A DNA stretch of 9,845 bases from Alphaproteobacteria bacterium. Lineage in GTDB: Bacteria > Pseudomonadota > Alphaproteobacteria > Micavibrionales > UBA2020. The stretch is from contig JADYYV010000255.1 of NCBI GenBank assembly GCA_020853455.1, forward strand, positions 1 through 9,845. Direction: 5' to 3'. This document shows, one piece after another, positions 1 through 6,057 of this stretch (its first letter is position 1; each line of letters begins with the position of its first letter). Position numbers and translations under genes: made by a program. The notes under the pieces were generated by a model. The model saw only the letters and a program-made list of their open reading frames with translations, was not told the origin of the DNA and did no database searches.

Positions 1-238
1 GGAACGGTTCGGCCTGTTCCTCCAGCCGTGCGATCAATTCGCCCGCCTGCACGCTTGGCAGGGCGGGGATGTCGAAAATCGGCTTTTCCGGGTAAAGCGC
101 GGTGCATTGGCCGCCGACATGCTCAAGGCTGTCGATGACATGGCATTTCATTTTCAGCATGCCGCATTCAAAGATCGCGAACAGCCCCACGGGCCCCGCG
201 CCGATAATCACCACATCTGTCTTATGCACCACCGTCAT
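1..238 (-). CDS. Ferredoxin/flavodoxin--NADP+ reductase (TrxR-like type), N-terminal part
   Basis: Flavoenzyme that would pass electrons between NADPH and ferredoxin or flavodoxin in the cytoplasm. Only the first 79 codons are in the window; the gene continues beyond base 1. The ATG is at 238-236. An in-frame TGA lies a few codons upstream with no other start between, so this start is firm, although no clear Shine-Dalgarno is visible. The visible part is an FAD-binding Rossmann fold. It has the dinucleotide motif GAGPVG at residues 13-18 after a hydrophobic beta strand (DVVIIGAG), and an acidic residue at the end of the second strand (VIDS, 34-37). The signature GGQCTALYPEK follows at 42-52, then FDIPA. 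That GGQ-C-x-x-LYPEK-x-x-x-DIPA pattern is what I associate with bacterial type-2 FNR (YumC-like) rather than with thioredoxin reductase. The redox CxxC of thioredoxin reductase would lie beyond the visible part, so it cannot be checked. The gene is divergent from the SRPBCC gene. Confidence 0.85.
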   Translation of the reverse strand, partial: MTVVHKTDVVIIGAGPVGLFAIFECGMLKMKCHVIDSLEHVGGQCTALYPEKPIFDIPALPSVQAGELIARLEEQAEPF

Positions 239-349
239 AGGGTGTTTATGTCACGGTCAGAGGACAGAGTCCAGATTTGCCGGGTTTTTCGGGGTGTGTT
301 CCGGCCTAAATAATTGAATTACCAGACCTTTCATGGTACAAAAATGCCG

Positions 350-355
350 AAGGAG
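350..355 (+). promoter_or_regulatory. Shine-Dalgarno that decides the SRPBCC start
   Basis: AAGGAG lies 6 nt upstream of the ATG at 362. It fixes that ATG as the start in preference to the in-frame ATG at 314, which has no purine-rich site before it and would put a polar 16-residue tail in front of the membrane segment. Confidence 0.8.
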
Positions 356-361
356 ATTCAC

Positions 362-901
362 ATGGGTATGCCAATTCTGATCGGCCTATTGCTTGTCGCG
401 GTCGTGCTGGGGTTTATCATTTCGCGCCAGCCAGATACGTTCCGCGTCACGCGCACCATCATCACCCATGCGCAGCCCTTTGCCGTGTTTTCGGTCGTCA
501 GCGACCTGCAGCGCTGGAACGACTGGTCGCCCTGGGCCAAGCTCGACCCCAACGCGAAATACGCATTCGAAGGCCCCGCAGCGGGCGTCGGCGCGGTTTT
601 CAAATGGTCGGGCAACAAGAATGTCGGCGAAGGAAAAATGACCATCACCGAAACGCAAAGCCCCAACCTTGTCCGTATCAAGCTGGAATTTTTGCGCCCC
701 TTCAAGGCCGTCACCGACGTCGAATTTTCCTTCCGCCCGGAAACCAGCGGCACGCTGGTCAGCTGGAGCATGTACGGCAAAAACACCTTCATCTCCAAGG
801 CTATGAACCTTGTCATGAATTGCGACAAAATGGTCGGCGGGCAGTTCGAACAGGGCCTTACGGCGCTGCGCGATATCGTTGAAAAGCCGCCCGCAGCCTG
901 A
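362..901 (+). CDS. Membrane-anchored SRPBCC-fold (polyketide cyclase/START-like) protein
   Basis: 179-residue protein of unknown function. Residues 4-20 form one uninterrupted hydrophobic segment followed by Arg-Gln-Pro, read as an N-terminal membrane anchor or uncleaved signal. The rest (about 26-172) looks like a single SRPBCC domain. A first strand ends at VTRTI, then comes a helix with the phrase FSVVSDLQRWNDWSPWAKLDP, close to the family's 'v.D...W..WsPw...dp' signature. Gly-rich strands follow (VGAVFKWSGN, VGEGKMTITE), and a C-terminal amphipathic helix ends in FEQGLTALRDIVE. This fold binds hydrophobic ligands in a deep cavity; the ligand here cannot be told from sequence. The start at 362 rests on a good AAGGAG site. 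The gene is divergent from the reductase and 75 bp upstream of the ankyrin gene on the same strand. Family assignment is fairly sure; biological role is unknown. Confidence 0.8.
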   Translation: MGMPILIGLLLVAVVLGFIISRQPDTFRVTRTIITHAQPFAVFSVVSDLQRWNDWSPWAKLDPNAKYAFEGPAAGVGAVFKWSGNKNVGEGKMTITETQSPNLVRIKLEFLRPFKAVTDVEFSFRPETSGTLVSWSMYGKNTFISKAMNLVMNCDKMVGGQFEQGLTALRDIVEKPPAA

Positions 902-913
902 TTTTCCGCCGTA

Positions 914-940
914 TTGACTCTGCCCCTTCCGGCTTATAGC
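914..940 (+). promoter_or_regulatory. Possible sigma-70-type promoter of the ankyrin gene
   Basis: TTGACT (914-919) matches the -35 consensus at five of six bases and TATAGC (935-940) matches the -10 at four of six. The spacer is 15 nt, shorter than the usual 16-18. The site lies between the SRPBCC stop and the ankyrin start, which would give a leader of roughly 30 nt. Seen as a pattern only. Confidence 0.35.
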
Positions 941-976
941 ATGGCGGCATCGTCATCATAGCGGAGTAGCAACGCC

Positions 977-1789
977 TTGCAGCCTGACAGCAAGCATGGA
1001 CGCAAAGCCCCTGCCGTCGCGCCCGAGCGCGCGGAGTTTTTCCGCGCCCTGCATGGCGGCAACCGCGATTTCATCGACCTGTTCCTGGCGCAGCATCCCG
1101 ATGCCGTGCATTGGCGCACGCCCGACGGCACGCCGCCGCTGGTGCTGGCGATGGGTGCTGCCGACCGCGATTTGTGGGAACCTGAAAGCCGGTCTTATAA
1201 CCACGAAGACGTCATCGAGCTGCTGCTCGCCTATGGCGCCGATGTGAACGCGACGGACGCGCAAGGCCGCACCGCGCTGATCGAGGAATGCCGCCTCGAC
1301 CGCCGTGAAACGATCATCAATCACCTGCTGAAAAACAACGCCGATGTGAATGCCGCCGATTACCTGAAAACAACGGCCCTGCATTTTCTGGCCGCGCAGG
1401 ATTACGGCGACGACATGATCGCGCCGCTGGTTGCCGCAGGCGCGAATATGAACGCGCAGGACTGGCAGGGCAACACGCCGCTGCATATCGCGGCAGGTGA
1501 AAGCGCGTTTGAATTCACTTCCGGCCATCTGGATGCCGTGCAGCGCCTGCTGGATTGCGGCGCATCGACCGATATACGGAACAACCATTTCCGCACGCCG
1601 CTCGACAGCGCCAATATGAACGGCGATTTTCAGGACGACGGCAAGCGCCCGACGGCGGAGCTGATCGCGGTTGTCGCGGGCAAGCAGGCAAAACGCGCCC
1701 CAAAAACCGGCGACAAGCCCGATCCCGCACCTGCCAGCAACAGCAACGTCAAGGGCCCGAAGCCGCCGCCCGGCAAATTCCGCCTGTAA
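977..1789 (+). CDS. Ankyrin-repeat protein
   Basis: 270-residue cytoplasmic protein with no signal peptide or membrane segment; ankyrin repeats mediate protein-protein contacts, and the partner is unknown. Repeats: a capping repeat at about 18-49 (EFFRALHGGNRDFIDLFL), then about 51-94 (ending LLLAYGADVNATD), 97-128 (GRTALIEE...NNADVNAAD), 131-162 (TTALHFLAA...GANMNAQD), 165-203 (GNTPLHIAA...LLDCGASTDIRNN) and a terminal RTPLDSAN cap. The second and fifth repeats are longer than the usual 33 residues, with inserts between their two helices (about 60-76 and 174-184). The tail (about 233-270) is Lys/Pro-rich, basic and probably disordered. The start is inferred. An in-frame TAG sits at 959-961, the only upstream candidate is TTG at 977, and GGAG (963-966) precedes it by 10 nt. 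The next in-frame ATG would cut off the first repeat. The reading frame is confirmed by the repeats; the exact start is less sure. Confidence 0.8.
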   Translation: MQPDSKHGRKAPAVAPERAEFFRALHGGNRDFIDLFLAQHPDAVHWRTPDGTPPLVLAMGAADRDLWEPESRSYNHEDVIELLLAYGADVNATDAQGRTALIEECRLDRRETIINHLLKNNADVNAADYLKTTALHFLAAQDYGDDMIAPLVAAGANMNAQDWQGNTPLHIAAGESAFEFTSGHLDAVQRLLDCGASTDIRNNHFRTPLDSANMNGDFQDDGKRPTAELIAVVAGKQAKRAPKTGDKPDPAPASNSNVKGPKPPPGKFRL

Positions 1790-1820
1790 TACCGGCCTGT
1801 TTTTTCGCGTCCTTTTTGGC

Positions 1821-1826
1821 TATATT
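1821..1826 (+). promoter_or_regulatory. Possible -10 box of the tsaE-murU-addBA operon
   Basis: TATATT matches the -10 consensus at five of six bases and lies 25 nt before the tsaE start, in the 62-nt gap after the ankyrin gene. No good -35 hexamer sits 16-18 nt upstream (the bases there are T-rich, TGTTTT), so the call rests on the -10 and its placement. I see no hairpin terminator in the same gap, so read-through from the ankyrin gene is also possible. Confidence 0.35.
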
Positions 1827-1851
1827 GTTCCCAGCACACACAGGAACACCC

Positions 1852-2313
1852 ATGCCGTCCAACACCGTCCGCATCGACCATGAAGAAGAAATGCGCGTGC
1901 TGGCCGTGCGGATCGCGCAGATCCTGAAAATCGGCGATGTCATTACGCTGACGGGCGGGCTGGGTGCCGGAAAAACCGTTTTCGCGCGCGCGCTGGTAAA
2001 TGCGCTTGCCCCGGCGCCCGAAGAAGTGCCCAGCCCCACCTTTACGCTCGTGCAGGTCTACGAAAACCAGTCCCCCGCCATCTGGCATTTCGATCTCTAC
2101 CGCGTGGAGGAGGAGGACGAGATTCTGGAATTGGGATGGCATGAAGTCCGCCGGCAGGGCGTGGCGCTGGTCGAATGGCCGGAGCGGCTGGGTGGCCTTT
2201 TGCCCAAAGATCGGCTAGAAATAAGCATCGAATTTACAGGCGATTCCGACAATGCGCGGCAGGTGACGTTCACCCCGTACGGCAAATGGATCTCCCGCCA
2301 AAAGGACGAATGA
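1852..2313 (+). CDS. tsaE: tRNA t6A37 synthesis ATPase TsaE
   Basis: 153-residue P-loop ATPase, normal length for the family. With TsaB and TsaD it forms the complex that transfers threonylcarbamoyl to A37 of ANN-decoding tRNAs; TsaE's ATP hydrolysis is needed to cycle the complex. Visible motifs: Walker A GGLGAGKT at 35-42, the family hallmark VPSPTFTLVQVYE at 59-71 (switch-like SPTF), HFDLYR at 79-84, and VALVEWPER at 104-112 with the conserved Glu-Trp-Pro. ATG 1852 is preferred because AGGA (1842-1845) sits 6 nt upstream; the open frame extends further back only as overlap with the ankyrin gene. The stop is 1 nt before the next start, so it is co-transcribed with murU and addBA. First gene of that run. 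No motif is missing. Confidence 0.95.
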   Translation: MPSNTVRIDHEEEMRVLAVRIAQILKIGDVITLTGGLGAGKTVFARALVNALAPAPEEVPSPTFTLVQVYENQSPAIWHFDLYRVEEEDEILELGWHEVRRQGVALVEWPERLGGLLPKDRLEISIEFTGDSDNARQVTFTPYGKWISRQKDE

Positions 2314-2314
2314 C

Positions 2315-3055
2315 ATGGCAGCAGTATTGAAAAAAGCATTCGTCCTCGCCGCCGGCCTTGGCCAGCGGATGCGCCCGCTCACCGACAACTGCCCCAAGCC
2401 GCTGCTCTATGTCGGCGGCCGCACCATGCTCGACCGCGCGCTCGATGCGCTGGCCGATGCGGGGGTGGAGGAAGCGGTCGTCAACGTGCATTACCTGCCG
2501 CAGATGATCGAAGACCACCTGAAAACCCGCACCCGCCCGAAAATTACCATCGTGCGCGAAGATGTACTGCTCGATACCGGCGGCGGCGTGAAACAGATGC
2601 TCGATTTCTTCGGCGACGAGCCGTTCTATGTGCTGAACGCCGACGTCGTCTGGACGGACGGCGAAAAAGGCGCGACGCTGACGCAGATGGCGCAGCAATG
2701 GGACGCGTCGAAAATGGACCTGCTGCTGCTGCTGCACACCACCAAAGACCTGCCCAGCTATAACGGCAAGGGCGATTATTACCTTGCCGACAATACCGAC
2801 CAGCCGGTGTTCAAGGGCCGCACCAGGGAAGAGGCGAATTACATTTTCACCGGCCCGCGCATCGTGCATCCCAGATTGTTCGACGGCGCGCGTGACGGCG
2901 CATTTTCGTTCCTCGAGCTGTTCCACAAGGCGGAATTGAACGGCAGGCTGTATGCGCACCGCCATGACGGCGACTGGCACCATGTCGGCACGCCGGAAGC
3001 GTTGCAGGAAACCAACCGCATTCTGGACGCCAAGAGCAAAAAGCGCGCGCCGTGA
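2315..3055 (+). CDS. murU: Sugar-1-phosphate nucleotidyltransferase, probably MurNAc-1-P uridylyltransferase (MurU-like)
   Basis: 246-residue cytoplasmic transferase of the NTP_transferase (RmlA-like) fold. Visible: the pyrophosphorylase signature AAGLGQRMRPLTDNCPKPL at 12-30 (Gly-rich loop, Arg18, Lys28), LDTGGGVKQ at 86-94, the metal-binding strand LNADV at 107-111 (Asp110), FTGPRIVHP at 178-186, and a C-terminal WHHVGTPEAL at 221-230. Length and motifs fit MurU, which in Pseudomonas and Caulobacter makes UDP-MurNAc from MurNAc-alpha-1-phosphate in a cell-wall recycling route that bypasses de novo synthesis. The substrate is inferred from family resemblance and from this gene's usual place next to tsaE and addB. 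A mannose- or glucose-1-phosphate nucleotidyltransferase cannot be excluded. The MurNAc kinase gene amgK, normally just upstream, is absent. It has an AAGGA site (2302-2306) inside the end of tsaE. Its stop overlaps the addB start by 4 nt. Confidence 0.8.
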   Translation: MAAVLKKAFVLAAGLGQRMRPLTDNCPKPLLYVGGRTMLDRALDALADAGVEEAVVNVHYLPQMIEDHLKTRTRPKITIVREDVLLDTGGGVKQMLDFFGDEPFYVLNADVVWTDGEKGATLTQMAQQWDASKMDLLLLLHTTKDLPSYNGKGDYYLADNTDQPVFKGRTREEANYIFTGPRIVHPRLFDGARDGAFSFLELFHKAELNGRLYAHRHDGDWHHVGTPEALQETNRILDAKSKKRAP

Positions 3056-6000
3056 CGAACCTGCGCGACAGACCAAATGTCGTCAATATCGCGGCGGGAC
3101 AGTCCTTTGCCGATGCCTTTGCGCGCGGGATACTGGAACAGGCGGGCGACGATCCGCTGAAACTCTCCGAAACGCTGATCCTGCTGCCCAGCCGCCGCGC
3201 CTGCCGCAATCTGCGCGAGGCGTTTTTGCGGCTGTCGGGCGGCAAGGCATTATTGTTGCCGCAAATGCACCCCGTCGGGGATGTCGAGGCGGATGACGTG
3301 GCGATGCTGCTGGCGGGCGACGACGGCGCTGCGGCTGCGCTTGATATCGCCCCCGCCGTTGCGCCGCTGGAGCGCCAATTGCTGCTGGCGCAGGCGATCA
3401 TGAAGGCGGGCATGGCGCAGTCTTTCGACCAGGCGGTCGCGCTCGCCGACGGTCTCGGGCGTTTTCTTGACGAAGTGCAGACGGAAAATCTCAGCTTCTC
3501 CGGCCTTGAAAACCTCGTGCCCGATGAATTCGCGGAACACTGGCAGAAAACGCTGCAGTTCCTGAAAATCCTGACCGAAGTCTGGCCGGGCATCCTGAAA
3601 TCGCGCGGCGTGCTGGATGTGGCGGAGCGGCGCAATAGGCTGATCGCGGCGCAGATCGCCGTGTGGAAAAAATATCCGCCGGCGCATCCTGTGATCGCGG
3701 CGGGTTCGACCGCGACGATGCCCGCGGTGCGCGACCTGCTGGCGGTCGTGGCGCGGCTGCCGCAGGGGATGGTCGTGCTGCCCGGGCTCGACCGTCATAT
3801 GGACGAAGAAAGCTGGGATGCGCTCGGCGAAGACCACCCGCAATATAACCTGAAACTTTTATTGTCGCATCTTGGGCTTTTGCGCGACAGCGTCGGCAAC
3901 TGGCAGGTGAAGAAAAATCCAGCCGTCAACGAAGGCCGCGTCAAATTGCTGTCCGAAGCCATGCGCCCCGCCGAGACGACCGAAAAATGGCGCGAATTGC
4001 GCGCGGGCGATATTCCGTCGCAGGCTTTGGAAAATTTCACGCGCATCGATTGCGGCGGCCCGCAGGAAGAAGCGGATGTGATCGCGCTTATCATGCGCCA
4101 CGCGCTGGAAACGCCCGGCAAGACGGCGGCGCTCATCACGCCCGATCGCAGGCTTGCACGCCGCGTGTCGTTATCTTTGCGCCGCTGGGGCATCCTGATC
4201 GACGATTCCGGCGGCCAGCCGCTGACCGAACTGCCCATCGGCACCTGGCTGATGCTGGCGGCGGAAATGGCGGAGGAACAGCTGGCGCCCGTCACGCTGC
4301 TGTCCTTCCTGAAACACCCCATCATGGCGCTTAACCTGCCCGCGAATGATTTGCGCGACATGGTGCAGCTGTTGGACGAACTGGTGCTGCGCGGGCCCCG
4401 CCCGACTTCCGGCTTCGACGGGCTGCGCGACAAGGTGCTGACGCTGCCCGAAGAAAAAACGGCGCGCGCGAAACTGCTGTCATGGCTCGATGCCGTCGAA
4501 CTGCAGATGCGCCCCTATGTGGAATTGATGGCGCAGCGGGGTAGGCTGCCGTTCCGCACGCTTTTGGAAAAACATATCCGCATCGCCGAAAATCTTGCCG
4601 CGACGCAGGAAATGAACGGCGCGCAGCGCCTCTGGGCGGAAAAATACGCGAGCGATGCCAGCACCTTCCTCAACCAGCTCTGGGCGTCGTCGCGCGACGT
4701 ACCAGACATCACGCCCGGCGATTACGTGTCGCTCATGAAATCGCTGATGAAGGCGGTGACGGTGCGTCCGCCCTTCGGCAGCCATCCGCGCCTCTCGGTG
4801 CTGGGGCAGATCGAGGCGCGGCTGTATAGCGCGGATATGGTGATACTGGGCGGGCTCAATGAGGGCACATGGCCCGCGCTGCCCGCGCATGACCCGTGGA
4901 TGTCGCGCCCGATGCGCAAGAAATTCGGCCTGCCGTCGCCCGAGCGTTCCATCAGCATCTCCGCGCATGATTTCGTGCAGGCGATTACCGCGCCTGAAGT
5001 GATTGCCACCCGCGCGACCAAGGTGGACGGCACGCCCACCGTGCCCGCGCGCTGGCTGCTGCGGCTTGAAACCGTGTTGCAGGCGGCGGGGCTGGAAATG
5101 CAGCCGAAACGCGCCGAAACCTATCGCCAGTGGATGAAGGATGTCGATACGCCCGCCGAAGTGACGCCCGTGAAACGGCCGGAACCGCGCCCGCCGGTAT
5201 CCGCCCGCCCGCGCCAATTGTCTGTCACACGCATCGAAACGCTGATGCGCGACCCGTACCAGATTTACGCGCAATATGTGCTGGGCTTGCGCAAGTTCGA
5301 GGATATCGACGCCGATCCCGGCGGGGCGGAGCGCGGCACGTTCATCCATGCAGCGCTGGAAAAATTCATTAAATCCTTCCCCGATAAGCTGCCCGATGAC
5401 GCATCCACACAATTGCTGGAATTCGGCCGCGCGGCGCTGCGCGATATGCGCATCCCGCAGGAAGTCGAGGCCTTCTGGTGGCCGCGCTTCGAGCGTGTCG
5501 CCGCTGAATTCGTGCGGCAGGAACGCGACTGGCGCGTAGATGCCAAACCGTATGAAAGCGAGGCCGAAGGCAAATGGCAGTTCGGCACGACAACCGAACC
5601 CTTTACGCTCACCGGCAAGGCCGACCGTATCGACAAAAAACCGGACGGCAGCTATGCGATTATCGATTATAAATCCGGCTTCGTGCCGAGCGCCGGCGAT
5701 GTCGCGCAGGGCCTGTCGCCACAGCTGCCGCTTGAAGCGCTGATGCTGCAGCAGGGCGCGTTCCCGAAAATTCCGCCCGGCGATGTGGCCGACCTCGTCT
5801 ATTGGCGCGTGACGGGCAGCGGGCAAAAACCGGTCGAGCGCAAATCCGTCATCGGGAAAGATCACGACATCGCGACCGTGATCGAACAGGCGGCGACGGG
5901 CTTGATGGCGCTGATCGAAAAATTCGACGATCCCGAAACGCCCTATCTCAGCCAGCCGCGCGCGGAAGCGAAATCGCGCTTTTCCGATTACGAACACCTC

Positions 6001-6057
6001 GCCCGCGTCAAGGAATGGGGCATCGCGGGAGATGAAGACGAGGGGGCTGCGGAATGA
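3052..6057 (+). CDS. addB: Double-strand break repair protein AddB, alphaproteobacterial type
   Basis: 1001-residue subunit of the AddAB helicase-nuclease, which unwinds and degrades broken DNA ends and loads them for RecA recombination. The N-terminal half is a degenerate UvrD-like helicase with no Walker A GKT; it opens with LLPSRRACRNLREAF at 44-58, the AddB counterpart of helicase motif Ia. Around 598-608 lies ILGGLNEGTWP, another AddB landmark. The C-terminal PD-(D/E)xK nuclease looks intact: RGTFIHAALEKF at 761-772 (His766), GKADRID at 855-861 (Asp858) and IIDYKSG at 870-876 (Asp872, Lys874). The segment LSVTRIETLMRDPYQIYA (723-740) is typical of alphaproteobacterial AddB. Asp734 replaces the first cysteine of the Fe-S cluster found in Bacillus AddB, and the C-terminal cysteines are missing too. 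The start is GTG inside a GTGA overlap with the murU stop; no Shine-Dalgarno is visible, which suggests re-initiation by terminating ribosomes. Confidence 0.95.
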   Translation: MTNLRDRPNVVNIAAGQSFADAFARGILEQAGDDPLKLSETLILLPSRRACRNLREAFLRLSGGKALLLPQMHPVGDVEADDVAMLLAGDDGAAAALDIAPAVAPLERQLLLAQAIMKAGMAQSFDQAVALADGLGRFLDEVQTENLSFSGLENLVPDEFAEHWQKTLQFLKILTEVWPGILKSRGVLDVAERRNRLIAAQIAVWKKYPPAHPVIAAGSTATMPAVRDLLAVVARLPQGMVVLPGLDRHMDEESWDALGEDHPQYNLKLLLSHLGLLRDSVGNWQVKKNPAVNEGRVKLLSEAMRPAETTEKWRELRAGDIPSQALENFTRIDCGGPQEEADVIALIMRHALETPGKTAALITPDRRLARRVSLSLRRWGILIDDSGGQPLTELPIGTWLMLAAEMAEEQLAPVTLLSFLKHPIMALNLPANDLRDMVQLLDELVLRGPRPTSGFDGLRDKVLTLPEEKTARAKLLSWLDAVELQMRPYVELMAQRGRLPFRTLLEKHIRIAENLAATQEMNGAQRLWAEKYASDASTFLNQLWASSRDVPDITPGDYVSLMKSLMKAVTVRPPFGSHPRLSVLGQIEARLYSADMVILGGLNEGTWPALPAHDPWMSRPMRKKFGLPSPERSISISAHDFVQAITAPEVIATRATKVDGTPTVPARWLLRLETVLQAAGLEMQPKRAETYRQWMKDVDTPAEVTPVKRPEPRPPVSARPRQLSVTRIETLMRDPYQIYAQYVLGLRKFEDIDADPGGAERGTFIHAALEKFIKSFPDKLPDDASTQLLEFGRAALRDMRIPQEVEAFWWPRFERVAAEFVRQERDWRVDAKPYESEAEGKWQFGTTTEPFTLTGKADRIDKKPDGSYAIIDYKSGFVPSAGDVAQGLSPQLPLEALMLQQGAFPKIPPGDVADLVYWRVTGSGQKPVERKSVIGKDHDIATVIEQAATGLMALIEKFDDPETPYLSQPRAEAKSRFSDYEHLARVKEWGIAGDEDEGAAE

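Noticed and set aside
102..317. Plus-strand open frames over the start of the reductase gene
   Set aside because: They are antisense to a clear FAD-binding N-terminus and have no recognisable protein features.
239..361. Promoters in the divergent spacer
   Set aside because: Apart from AATAAT at 309-314 there is no convincing -35/-10 pair on either strand, so no promoter feature is claimed.
1789..1806. T-run after the ankyrin gene as an intrinsic terminator
   Set aside because: The six Ts follow GGCCTG, but no upstream segment pairs with it into a stable stem.
2719..2733. Five CTG triplets in a row in the murU-like gene
   Set aside because: They encode a leucine-rich core strand (DLLLLLH) expected at this point of the fold. 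CTG is the preferred Leu codon throughout, so a slippage repeat is not needed to explain them.
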